Made by a program: the position numbers and the translations under genes. Positions 1-9,898 of a stretch of DNA of 64,000 nucleotides are shown here, in pieces. The notes beneath the pieces are model-generated. The model did no database searches, was not told the DNA's origin, and saw only the letters and a list, made by a program, of their open reading frames with translations. Source of the DNA: Nematopogon swammerdamellus (lineage: Eukaryota; Arthropoda; Insecta; Lepidoptera; Adelidae); NCBI GenBank assembly GCA_946902875.1, contig OX336344.1:20605791-20669790 (forward strand). Direction: 5' to 3'. The first letter of the stretch is position 1. Each line of letters opens with the position of its first letter.

Positions 1-1290
1 AAGAGTACTCCGTACAGAAGCTGCTCTGTACAAACACTCACAAAGAAATAGCTACTCTGCGACGACGCGATAAAGTACAAATTGACTCGCACAGAGCTGC
101 ATGCCTAAACACGATAACTGCCTACATTTCGCTTCTCTTTCTGTCGTGTAACTCTATCTCGAAAGCGCGTCGTTCAGCGCGTCTAAGGGCTGTGTCTTTG
201 TGCTGTCTTATTGTGAGGAATAAAATGAAGATGATACCTACCAACTTTTATCGTTCTAGCTACCAACGATACGATATTTAGGTACGGCAAATTCATGCGA
301 ACAAATTCATGCATGCGTTAGCGTCACAATTAGTTTCTCACATCGAAGCGTGCATTGCGTGCAACCTTCCAGTGATAGTTTTGTTTGATCAATAAATTTA
401 ATGATCAATGATCATCTACAATGTACCTATTATCCTTATACAAATTAGGCCATACATACCACGCTGTTCGGCGTCATCTAACTAATGTTATTGGCAATAT
501 GATATTATTTTTAAATCTATGACCTCCTACTAATATGAATAAATAAATTACTAGAAATAAATCAAAATGCTACTAAACAAAACACTTACCTTTCTTCGTC
601 TCTCGGCAATGAAAAAAAAGACAAGTTTTCATTTGTCTTTTGACTTTTGCACCCGTTCACTGCACAATAATTACGTGATTTCGACATTTTCTAAATTCGA
701 AAGCGCCACGCGCCCGGTCTGGCTGGATAGCAGCAGCCCACTGTTAATTGTAGATTAGTCGGTACGCCAAGCGGTAGGCATTTAACTCGCGACCTTGAGC
801 GAGTGACGAAGGCCTGGTACAGGGTGGTCAGCTCAGAATAGTCATTATTATTTAACAGCTTATCTTACTCTTTTGTTGTTGCAAGTTGCAAATTACTGTT
901 AACTATAAAACTCAGGATTTTCTCTTCAATAATCGCACTGATACCCACTGGACTGGTTATTGCAGACCTTTGTCAGTGTGTATGACGTATTATTTCTTCA
1001 CTTTTAGAAAATCACTGATTCAGTACTTTGTAACAGATATTTGTAATCAGTATTTTCGTGTACTGACACTGATACTGATCAGTACGGACTTTGGTCAGTA
1101 TTTCCCAACTCTTCTTAAATTAGGGTAGTACATTTTTGCAAAATGAAATATTGGTCTTTAGATACAATTTGGTATGGGTTGGTACATTTTGGTGTATCTA
1201 CGTCCAATTAAAACCCGCTATAGCACGGCGATAAATAGTTTCGTTTTGATTTTGGAATATGGCGTTAGCATACCGATTAATTACTTTGTT
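1..1290. other. Intronic or intergenic DNA, no gene seen
   Basis: AT-rich sequence with only short chance reading frames. If the carboxypeptidase gene begins left of the window, this is part of one of its introns. No exon with carboxypeptidase similarity (for example the catalytic-serine exon) could be found here. Confidence 0.4.
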
Positions 1291-1292
1291 TA

Positions 1293-1453
1293 TTGGGCCG
1301 TTCCCGGCGACAGGAGTGGAGCAAGCCCCGAACATCCCATCACTTCACAAAAATCAGTTTAATATACTGGTCCCGCATTGCGGGAACTCTCAGATATTAA
1401 GCTGAAAAGAACAGATACTACACTTGATCTTAGCCAAAAGGCCGAGAAGCGAT
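1293..1453 (-). ncRNA. U2 spliceosomal snRNA-like gene with shortened 3' end
   Basis: Read on the minus strand from 1453, the sequence opens with the invariant U2 5' end (ATCGCTTCTCGGCC). The branch-point recognition segment GTGTAGTATCTGTTC follows, then stem-loop II and an Sm-type site (CTGATTTTTGTG), then a stem-loop III-like GGGGCTTGCTCC. After that the insect U2 3' domain should form a complete stem-loop IV. Here only its distal side remains (GCCGGGAACGGCCC), so about 25 nt are missing. The total is about 161 nt against about 190 nt for normal U2. It lies in an intron of the carboxypeptidase gene on the opposite strand. It could be a variant U2 or a U2 pseudogene; identity as U2-derived is near certain, function is doubtful. 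Confidence 0.8.
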
Positions 1454-1601
1454 ACTTGACGATAGTTTACAGCCCCTAATATATCGTGAAAAAGTTATTT
1501 TGACATTGCGTTAAAGTTGGGAAAAAAAAAATCGTTCCTAGCGCCATCTATGGGCAACTCAAAGAAGTAATCGTAATAAAAACGTTAAGTATTTCCTCCT
1601 A

Positions 1602-1605
<4 letters not shown>

Positions 1606-1643
<38 letters not shown>
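1606..1643. repeat. (TA)n microsatellite
   Basis: An almost pure run of alternating T and A of roughly 35 bp, about 150 bp upstream of the U2-like start. It is a simple repeat. Confidence 0.9.
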
Positions 1644-1647
<4 letters not shown>

Positions 1648-1755
1648 AATATATATCGGTAATATAAATAATCCTTATTATTAAAATCAAGTCTTAAAAG
1701 TTTCTTGATAAAAGAAAACTTCAGAAAAGGGCATGAGCACGTATTCTAAAAGCTA

Positions 1756-1809
1756 CGTCTGCTGTCTGTATGTGTAGGCATTAGTACCTACACATACAGA
1801 CAGCAGACG
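1756..1809. repeat. Perfect short hairpin (23-bp stem)
   Basis: Arms at 1756-1778 and 1787-1809 are exact reverse complements, with an 8-nt spacer. It is probably the remnant of a palindromic MITE. The size also fits a small-RNA hairpin, but nothing else supports that. Confidence 0.7.
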
Positions 1810-2052
1810 AGGTATGCATATTCATTTATAACTTGAGAACGACTCAGCCCGATTTAGTTGCGGTTTTCGCCAACGCAATCTAACATAGGTATAATAATTA
1901 TATAGATAAGTAAAATTATATATAGGTAGGATACAATTTGCGAAAACTGCATACAAATCGGTTTAACAGTATCGGGTTACTATAAACGTTTTTTTATTTA
2001 GCTTCTATTACAAACTCTGTCTCTGCTTGAAGGGCAATAATAATAATTGGTT

Positions 2053-2175
2053 AAACCCTACCAACTAGTAATATACATAAGAAGGGAGTCATATCCCTTA
2101 GTTGCCTTTTACGACATACACGGGGAGAGATGCAGTGGGACTATTCCTTTAAAGTACCGGCCCCACACGGTACAA
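2053..2175 (-). repeat. SINE fragment, third head type (gtcgtaaaaggcgact module)
   Basis: On the minus strand this reads as a head module (GGGGCCGGTACTTTAAAGGA, then ctgcatctctccccgtg, then gtcgtaaaaggcaact). It runs into the ACTAGT/TTGGTAGGGTTTAACC start of the SINE body seen elsewhere in the window. Related copies lie at 13512, 26166, 34807, 35625 and 58065. It sits just upstream of the first visible carboxypeptidase exon. Confidence 0.65.
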
Positions 2176-2218
2176 AACGTCTGATATTTTAAAACGATAT
2201 GTTTTTTTATTTTTTCAG

Positions 2219-2329
2219 GCAATACGAAAGGGCACGATACAGATGAACTTGAAGACAGTGGCGATTGGCAGCGGTTTTGTGGATCCAAACGAGAGCATAA
2301 CCGCTTCCGCCGATTACATGTACCATATG
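2219..2329 (+). CDS. Scpep1: Carboxypeptidase exon (first visible)
   Basis: A TTTTTTCAG acceptor is followed by 37 whole codons, including KTVAIGSGFVDPNES, the family segment after the nucleophile domain. A GTAACT donor follows at 2330. Phase is 0 at both ends. Confidence 0.85.
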
Positions 2330-5300
2330 GTAACTTTTTAATTTTTTCACCTAACCGCTGCCTACACCCGTGATCAGAGGCGGCGCAAGGCGTGGGCGAC
2401 GCGGGCGACCGCCCATACGGCCTAGCGGCCCGAGGGGCCTCGCGCCTCGAAAGTTCAAGCAGCTTTATTTGATTCATGAAAAATATTCAGCTAGATCTAT
2501 TAAAAGAGACCCCGAGTAAACATGTTTAGACTTAATCAAAGGCAAATTAAACCTTACTATAAAGGCTTTATCCGACACAGATGGGAAAGCAGGACAGAGG
2601 CAGTGAATATTGCAATAATACAGTGGCTGTATTATTGCGATTTGATGGTGCTGTTTATAATGACGTCTTGAGTATTGGCAAAATTGAGAGGGCCTCGCAA
2701 AATGTATCTTGCCCACATCAAATTAACTTCATGCCCCGCCACTGCCCCGTGATGTCAGCTCATTACACCTCATTGCTTCCGGAACTAAGTGCCGTGATAG
2801 TCCTTCTCCTTGGTCGTGCCGGCCACACTGAACTAGACGAACACAGTCTATTTTATCATATCACTTTCGACCAACTGGAGGGGAAGTAACCTGGAAAACT
2901 ATTATTAAAAAATATTTTGTATTGTGCGCAAAACACGAACTATTTACATAGCCGTTTCAACCGACCTTTCACTCAGTGCGGTGGTATCAACCCGGGCGGG
3001 TTAACCCTACCACCTAGTAAGGTAAGAAGGGAAGGGACCTACAGTTTTACGTGAAATCTGAATCACGGGCAGCCTCCAACGGTCGAGCGGTCGCCCATCC
3101 ATCCAAGTACTGACCGCGCCCAGGTGTGCTTATTATCACGACCGACAGTCGACCACCGACACCACTGACTGAGCTACAAAACTATTGGGAATATTTACCT
3201 GAGTATCGGACGTGCGATGCGATGCCCGCATAGCAACCTCAGTTGTGTTCTAGTATAGTTTATATATTTTTATAGTTCAATAGCCAGCAATCCTTTTTTT
3301 TTAATCCGGTACGGGTGGTTGATTCGGTGGGGCCAAAGCACATGCTCCGACCAGCCAATATCGCCTCCGAGAAAGTGGTGCCATACCGGAGACTTCTGGA
3401 TTACTGGCTATACAGGACTAGAGAAACACAACCGAAGCTGCCGTGCGGCCATCTGACATCAAATACGGTAGTACCAATACAGTCGGCTAAAATTTGAGCC
3501 TACCACCTATAGTAAGGGGCAAGGGAAGGGACCTACAGTTTTACACCGGTTCCGAACGGTGAAGCAGCGTGTGGGTATGCACGTAAATTTTATCGTCAGA
3601 AAAAACTCATTGGTATACGCCGACCGGATTCGAACCTCTGACCTCTCGCACGAGAAGCCTATGCCCAAACCACTCGGCCACCCCAGCCACTTTTGATACT
3701 TATTGGTTGTACGGAGCGTGCGTGCGTACTGGCCCATATCTGACTCCACGAGTCCTTACTGACTCGTGTCTGACTCCGACACGCATACCGAATACATACA
3801 AAAATGCCTGTGTTTCAGGGCCTCGTAGACCTGCCGGAATATGATCAATTGAAAAGATCCACAGACATAATTGGCACCAGCATCCGATCCAATAGATTCG
3901 ATAAAGCCTTCGTAATGAATCTGGATAAGTATGACGGCATACGTCACATAACCTCACTGAACAAAAACAATATAAACGAGGAGAATAACTTGCACATGTT
4001 CTATTCGTTGGAGCGAAAAGTGAACATGTACGTTAAACCGGTTCTTAATTCAACGAGAGGCATTTATAAACACTGGGAGAGTTTATCGAGCGGTGTCTAC
4101 ATGGCCCTTCATGGAAATATGATGCTGCCTTCCAAAAGATATGGTAACTACAACAGACCGCGCGCGAGCTCCGAGGAATCGGTGGCTGTGTAAATTAATT
4201 TACTAGCCTAACTTACTAGCTTTTGCCCGCAGCTTCGCTCGCGTGAAATTCGCATTTAAAAAGATGAACGTAAGCCCTCTACCGTAATTTTATTTCGGCG
4301 CGCGTAACAATTCGGTTTCTATGAGAGCCACATCTTAGCGTAACCGGAACTGAATTTTATTTAGTCTATCCTGGACAACGGATCCCTTATGGTAAAATGT
4401 GCTTGTACTAGGTTTCATCGAATTCGGATGATCGGTTTATGAGTTATGGAGGAACATTTACATACATACAGAAAATATTTCTAAAAATCGCCAATTTAGT
4501 TTTAGTATCATACATAGAGTCTACAAACGCAGTATTTCATAAAACAAAGTAACTTACTCCATGACCACTGACCATCCCTTGATATAGGTAATATTAGTAA
4601 TTGATAGATTTTTTATAGAATTTTATATAGATTCACATTATGTGATGATGACTATACTAACTATGCGAGTTATATTATCATAGAAATATTATACTAATTT
4701 ATAATGTGAAAATTCTATAATAAATTAATTTCCACAGCCACTAATTCCTCGGAGCTCGTGCGCGGACTGTAATAAAATAAGTAATATTATGTTCTCTCTG
4801 TGACATGGTATAGTCTGCGCCAAATCATTCGAGTCGTGTCGAGCTTTAGAAAGAGACCTCCGGTTGAAGAGCGCCGTCCCTGTCGCACTAACTCGCACGT
4901 CTCTAATCAATGCATGTATGATTCCTAATTATGCTAGACAAAATAACAGTATCAAACTCTTTTTGCCTATTAATTAGGTTGAATTGTTCATAGATAGCGC
5001 TGTTATACAATTTTGTAAAAAAAAATCAGCTTCAAACATGATGGTGGTGGTGTTATGAAAGGTTCCATCGACAGAAGCCTCATTGGACAATAAAATTATT
5101 TATTATACATTTTATGAAAGGCTTAAAATATCAAATGTTGTTTGATAAATTATTACAGTGGAAAAGCTGCTAAATGAAACATCTCTCAAGATTGTAGTGT
5201 ACAACGGCAATTTTGATGCGGTCACTCCAATGGCAGGTAAAAATATTGTCTTTACAAATTGCACGAAATCATTATGAATAGTTTTTAGGGTTCCGTATCT

Positions 5301-7139
5301 AGTAATAGGTAACTGCTTAACATTTTCACATAAGTATGTGTTAAATATGGCGGATACACTAAATTAATAATTTTAAAAAACTAAAAGTAAAAAATTTTGG
5401 AGTCCCCAAGGAAACAAGTTTTTTGAAGTTGTTTTTTTTTTTGTTTTTGCTCTACTTACCGTAAAAACAGTAGGTATAATACATATTTATAAGCGTTAAA
5501 CTTGATGTGACTATAATGCAAAATCAAAAGTACACGATAACACGAGTTAAGCAACGCTGGGCGCGTTCAGTACTTACTTGGATGGGTGACCGCTTGACAG
5601 TTGCAGGCTGACCGTGGTTCGGATTCCACGTAAAACTGTAGGTCCCTTCCCTCCTTACCTTAATAGGTGGTAGGGTTTAACCCGCCCGGGTTGGTACCAC
5701 CGCACTGAATGAAACGTCGGTCGAAATGGCTATGTAAATAGTTTGTGTTTTCCGTCCAGTTTAGTGTAGCCGGCACGACCAAAAAGGGGGAAGCACTGAC
5801 ATGGCACCTAGCTCACCCGGTGTTATAGGCTGACATCACGGATGTTGTAGGTGATGTAGCGAACCGTGTCAGTTTCCATAAAAATAAAAAGCAAGCAAGC
5901 AATAAAAAAAATTCAATCTACGGTGGAAATCAAATCATGGAGCAACTAGCTAATTCCTTCTGCAAATCTAAAGAAGTCATTAAACTATTCATTATTGTTA
6001 AAGGTTGCGTGAACTGGGTCCACAACCTGCACTGGACAGGGGCTGAGGAGTTTGCAAAAAAGGGGCGGCGACCAATAGCTGGCAACCGGAATGGGTATGT
6101 CAAGAAACACGGCAACCTCAGCATGTGGTGGGTCCTAGGCGCGGGCCATTGGGTAAGCACGGAAATATTTTAACTTTTTTTGTAGTCAATGCAGACGTGG
6201 TCTTGGTGCGAGCCGAAACGTCTAGTGCGCCGTAAAGTGGAAGGTCTACTGTATACACACTGTATAGGATTGGAGATAGGCACGAACCTTGTGGTACCCA
6301 TTTAATGACGAGTATGCTCTTGTCTTCCATTGAGTACTGTTCCGTCATTTGCTTCACAGCCTGCTACGAGGTCTAGTATCAAAGGGTGCGTTACCCAACA
6401 CCCTACCCTATCAGCAACATGTGAACATTGACTGAAACATCAGAAGTTAGAGCAGAAAGATTGAGAAAGAAAAAGAAATCTGCCTGTACCTAAATGGCTG
6501 AATTTTTTCTTTCGCTTACTGCTCTAATTTTCGATCCTTCAATCAATGCGTAGTTAAATGTTTCTACATAAAGGCAAGCAGGTGATGTACACAGCACGCC
6601 ATAGCTTCACCGAACACATCCAGGCCCTGCGTAATCGGGAGAAGATTTCAATCGAACAGGAGACCAGTGATTAGCCATTCTTTCCCTGTAACATTGCGTA
6701 ATAAATAAGTTTGTGAACTTTCAAATAAAACAAAATCATTCTTTATGTGTGTAACTTATCAGTCAACGTTTATATGTTCACCGCTAGACATACTCCTCTC
6801 AAATTTCTCTCTGGTCCTCACTACCTCCAGCGTATGACCTGCGGGTCTACCGGTGTTAACTCACTCGCTAACTCTCACCAAATACTCGCATATACCAACC
6901 AATAGTCGGGCCGAATGCCTGACCGAACGCATTCTGATTGGTTGAGTGAGATCGTTTCTCACACTCACATCGGCTAGTGAGTAACGCCAGTACAGGGTCT
7001 GGTCATTGATAACATTTTGGAAGGATAACAAACTCTTAACTTCGTGAAATTATATACTAATTTTCTGTTACAGGTCCCAAATGACAACCCGGCAGCGATG
7101 AAAGAAATATTAAAGTATGTTACTGGTCAAGAAAATTAA
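2219..7139 (+). CDS. Scpep1: Serine carboxypeptidase (SCPEP1-type), partial at 5' end, five exons
   Basis: This is the C-terminal part of a family S10 serine carboxypeptidase resembling retinoid-inducible serine carboxypeptidase. Such proteins are secretory/lysosomal and remove C-terminal residues from peptides. Exons are 2219-2329, 3819-4143, 5159-5236, 6004-6152 and 7074-7139, all with GT/AG borders and matching phases (0, 1, 1, 0). The first encodes the VAIGSGFVDP segment. The third carries VYNGNFD with the catalytic Asp, and the fourth ends AGHW so that GHWVP supplies the catalytic His. The catalytic-Ser exon lies left of the window. Between exons two and three, roughly 25 residues expected in the family (a WGxQ...DFMKPV stretch) are absent, and repeats fill that space. 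The gene may therefore be damaged, or the exon may be lost from this assembly. Family assignment is strong; function is uncertain. Confidence 0.85.
2745..3177 (-). repeat. Composite tRNA/5S-type SINE, diverged, interrupted
   Basis: Read on the minus strand it has the tRNA-like start, then TACTTGGATGG...GCGACCGCTCGACC (the 5S-like part), the GTAGGTCCCTTCCCTTCTT body and a 3' portion. About 85 bp of foreign AT-rich DNA interrupts it near 2847-2930. It lies in a carboxypeptidase intron. Confidence 0.65.
3293..3690 (-). repeat. tRNA-Leu/Ser-headed SINE, full length
   Basis: On the minus strand the head GGGGTGGCCGAGTGGTTTGG (A box) is followed by GGTTCGAATCCGGTCGGCG (B box). Next comes a linker with TTACGTGCATAC, then the body AAACTGTAGGTCCCTTCCCT, and finally ATACCGGATTA plus poly-A. 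It is the same family as the copy at 54646, in opposite orientation. Confidence 0.85.
3819..4143 (+). CDS. Scpep1: Carboxypeptidase exon (second visible)
   Basis: The acceptor TGTTTCAG precedes GLVDLPEYDQL..., matching the lid/helical region that follows the GxLLEDKGL position in SCPEP1. A GTAACT donor at 4144 ends the exon in phase 1. Reading continues open for 16 more codons into the intron, but those codons resemble a repeat arm and not protein. Confidence 0.8.
4152..4769. mobile_element. Foldback-type insertion in carboxypeptidase intron
   Basis: About 50-bp imperfect inverted arms lie at 4152-4201 and 4720-4769. The interior holds a repeat that starts ACTAGCTTTTGCCCGCAGC (4202-4545, also present in reverse at 55520-55873) and a smaller AT-rich palindrome at 4612-4719. 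It occupies the place where a carboxypeptidase exon is expected. Confidence 0.6.
5159..5236 (+). CDS. Scpep1: Carboxypeptidase exon with catalytic Asp
   Basis: The TTACAG acceptor is followed by two bases that complete the phase-1 codon, then EKLLNETSLKIVVYNGNFD. This aligns with the VTVYNGQLD region of SCPEP1, whose Asp belongs to the catalytic triad. A GTAAAA donor is at 5237. Confidence 0.9.
5544..5896 (+). repeat. Composite 5S-type SINE, tRNA-like start missing
   Basis: Begins GAGTTAAGCAACGCTGGGCG, with a short duplication in the TACTTACTTGGATGG part. It then carries GGTTCGGATTCC, the GTAGGTCCCTTCCCTCCTTA body, and the 3' end GTGTCAGTTTCCATAAAAA. It lies in the intron between carboxypeptidase exons 5159 and 6004. 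Confidence 0.85.
6004..6152 (+). CDS. Scpep1: Carboxypeptidase exon before the catalytic His border
   Basis: The acceptor TTAAAG follows a weak pyrimidine tract. The exon encodes CVNWVHNLHWTGAEEF and later LSMWWVLGAGHW, matching the family stretch that ends GHMVP. A GTAAGC donor is at 6153, and the exon ends in phase 0 after the His-Trp codons. Confidence 0.88.
6180..6360 (-). pseudogene. LINE reverse transcriptase fragment
   Basis: The minus strand encodes VPQGSCLSPILYSVYTVDLP, a typical non-LTR reverse transcriptase motif (palm region just before the FADD box). The fragment is short, without the rest of the ORF, and lies in the last carboxypeptidase intron. Confidence 0.7.
6836..7000 (-). 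mobile_element. Small MITE, copy 1
   Basis: About 160 bp running from GACCCTGTACTGGCGTTACT to GTCTACCGGTGTTAACTCA on the + strand in reverse sense. A second copy is present in opposite orientation at 12957-13120. It is non-coding. Confidence 0.6.
7074..7139 (+). CDS. Scpep1: Carboxypeptidase last exon with stop
   Basis: The TTACAG acceptor is followed by VPNDNPAAMKEILKYVTGQEN and a TAA stop at 7137-7139. It matches the short C-terminal tail of SCPEP1 (VPSDQGDMAL...VTQ). Confidence 0.9.
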   Translation, partial: VPNDNPAAMKEILKYVTGQEN

Positions 7140-7156
7140 GTTTATTACGTGTGTGT

Positions 7157-7247
7157 TCAACGGTCGAGCGGTCACCCATCCAAGTACTGACCGCGTCCAG
7201 GGTTGCAATTAATAACAGTTGAGGTCGAGCTACCGAGACTGACAAAT
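7157..7247 (-). repeat. Composite SINE 5' fragment
   Basis: Only the tRNA-like plus 5S-like head remains, in reverse sense (CCATCCAAGTACTGACCGCG, then CTCGGTAGCTCGAC). It lies directly behind the carboxypeptidase stop codon, within its probable 3' UTR or downstream DNA. Confidence 0.7.
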
Positions 7248-7720
7248 CCATTCCGTATTTCTCTTATTATTTATAAGTCTGACTACAAATACCGAAAATA
7301 AATATTTTATGATTGTGTCCATGGTCAGATCGACTAGTCTGACCACGGACACCTTTTTGTGTCCGTGGTCAGATCAATCTAACTATCCAGTCTGACCACG
7401 GATACTGACCGTAATTTTCTAGTCTTATATCGGATAATGGTTTTACTACACAAAGTTGTATAAAGCACCTTGTATGTTCAAACAATACATAGGTATACAG
7501 TACGACACATGATAAAGTTTTTTTTATTATTTTACTTAGGGCTTTCAACAATGATTTGTTAATATCAACCTCATAGTATTCATCTTCCCTATCACTTGAG
7601 CCCAGAGGTATAGAGAACGCACAACAAAATTCCAACGCAATTACTAAATTCCTCTCACTTGGGCTCGCCAACAGTTTATCCATACTAAAAAACAAATTGA
7701 GTCTGTTCACCCTAAATCAC

Positions 7721-7931
7721 CTCCTCCTGTTCGCCTTCGCCAAACCTGCCATATTCTCGCGGAACACCCATTTGTAGTGGACAGAAGAGTTCCTCGAACT
7801 GCACGATTCTCTAAATCGTTCTTGTGCCGCACTGCAAAGGTGTGGAACTGGCTTCCGGGGAATATCTTTCCCCACTCCTACAATCTACGGATCTTCAAAT
7901 CGCGGGTTAATAGCCTTCCCCAGCGACATTA
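7721..7931 (+). pseudogene. LINE ORF2 C-terminal fragment
   Basis: The frame encodes a stretch with RFSKSFLCRTAKVWNWLP and IFKSRVNSLPQRH before a stop. This is the usual tail of many lepidopteran LINE ORF2 proteins, compare 59524-59840. It is a truncated relic. Confidence 0.6.
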
Positions 7932-8564
7932 GGCCATCTCCAAGCCGGTCTGGCACACCCTCGGGGGTGAAATTTGCTGCGCCTGAGGCTTCGACCTCGG
8001 GCAAAGCCACCCAGTTTGGAAGCAATAAAAAAAATTATGTCTGCATTTTCCTGCATAATTCCTCGTTCTGACCACACTCCATCAGCATATGGTACATGTG
8101 AGAATCTCTCTTTTCATCAGGAATTTAAATATATTCAATGGAATGTGGCCAGAACGAAGTCTTACAGCTAGCACTATTTCAGGCCTTCCATTGTCCCTTT
8201 TTGTCAAAGCCGAACATGGCCGAACAAACTCGTGCTATTCGCTGTCGCACAAGGCCATTTGATGTCATGCGGGCAGCGGCCAATATGAATTTTAGGCAGT
8301 AAGAAAGTCAATTCCTATTGGTCACACCCTAAGATACATTGATGTAACCTTTGAGTTGTGTCGCACTGAACTCAGTTTTTTTTTATATGCTGTTTGTACA
8401 TATTTTTATGGTAATAAATAACTTAGATTTTGTCCCTGTCTTCACAAGTGGTTGATATTTAGTTAAATTATGTAGAAGTATGTAACCAGTTAATAGATTA
8501 TATAATAAATTGAACCTTTCCCTAGTAGGTTCTTTTTCTGAGTTGTTTGTAATTTTATAGAAGA

Positions 8565-8790
8565 CAAGCTGTGCCCGCGGCTCCGCCCGCTCTCATATTT
8601 CACTTCACTGCTAACCTCATAAGCCATTTAGCGTGATAGTAAGTAGCCTATAGTTGATGGGAAGAATCAAGCTATCCGTAGAATTTTGTTTTATTAAAAT
8701 CGGTTCAGTGGTTCTCGAGTTATAAGCGGACAGACAGACACTCAGACAGAAAGCAGACGTTGGATTTTATTATAGGTAAGGAAGGATGTC
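8565..8790 (+). repeat. Short interspersed element GCCCGCGGCTCCGCCCGC type
   Basis: One of three near-identical copies (others 36568-36795 on + and 61313-61545 on minus). Each runs from CAAGCTGTGCCCGCGGCTCC through CAGTGGTTCTCGAGTTATAA to TTTTATTATAGGTAAGGA. There is no coding capacity. The high similarity among copies suggests recent activity. Confidence 0.8.
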
Positions 8791-9144
8791 CTATTCTGTG
8801 TATTAAAGCATGCCTACATGTTGTGGGAAACAGGTTGTCATTGTAAGATAGAAGATTATTTAGTTAAGATCAAAGGAACAACATAAAAAAACTAAATGAT
8901 GAAATAATAAAATTACAATTTGAAATTGTATTTATATTATACTATTTTAATTAAAAACCCACCTTAGCTTATTAACAACTTCCAAAGAAATTATACTTAT
9001 TTTATACCTACCTAGAGTACACTGGCCATGCTATTCCATTCATAAACTAGCAATGAACAACAGCAGCTGTGGAGTGAGCAAAGCAAAAGGACACAAGTCA
9101 TATTTTAGTCAAAATATATAATACGCTAAACAGAGTACCTAATA

Positions 9145-9325
9145 GGAGTTTTGCCGCAATAACTCTTGACAAATTACAGCACAACACCGACCACTACGTT
9201 TAGCAAAGTATTTGGACAAGAAGCAGTAAGTAAGCTTGAAACCAAACTGCTGCCTGAATCGGTGGAAGCACTGTGCCAAGGGGAGAGGTGACTACCCTGT
9301 CACCCTTTAGCACCGCATCCCATCC
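9145..9325 (+). repeat. Interspersed repeat (AATTACAGCACAACACCGACC type)
   Basis: Shares AACTCTTGACAAATTACAGC, then ACACCGACC..ACGTTT, then ...GAGAGGTGACTACC...CACCCTTTAGCACC with a second copy at 34610-34808. Pieces of the same family occur near 55900 and 61895 (reverse). It is non-coding. Confidence 0.6.
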
Positions 9326-9898
9326 TGATATAAACTTATGATGTAGAATTAATGATCAATGATAGTTTTTTTTTAATTCAAATAGTGAATGTTACCATAT
9401 GTGCCATCTAGGGCAGTTCTGAACCTAAAATTTCACATGGTGGTATGACCGGCTGACAGCGAATATACCTATAAATTTTGTTTTTAAACCCAATTTAATA
9501 CTCAAGTGAAGCTTTATGAGTTGAACGGTAATCGGCATCCTTGATGGTGTTCAAGATACATACTTAACTGAACTATGTACAAGATACATAGTATTCTTAT
9601 AGGAAATATCAACTGTCTTATTCATAACATTACTAGTTTAGTTTGTTTGTCAGTTCTTCTACGCATTTAGAGTTTAGAACTGGCGGAATTTTCGATATGT
9701 GCAACCGTAGGTTACCTACCTGTGGATGAAATTATACAATAAATAATAAACTGAATAGCATGACAGGCGGGCAGCTTGTCCAAATACTTAAATTTAGCAC
9801 ATAACCTAACCTAACTTGAACAAAGTCAGTCTGATTGAACTAAAACAACATGTCGGTCGTACAGCCGAAATAACTGAAAAGTGTTCACACAACCAACT

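Noticed and set aside
2109..2477. A 122-codon minus-strand frame
   Set aside because: It runs through a SINE fragment and over the antisense of a carboxypeptidase exon, so it is a shadow frame.
4144..4193. Extension of the carboxypeptidase exon to a stop at 4193
   Set aside because: A phase-consistent GTAACT donor precedes it, and the extra codons correspond to an arm of an inverted repeat found again at 4720-4769.
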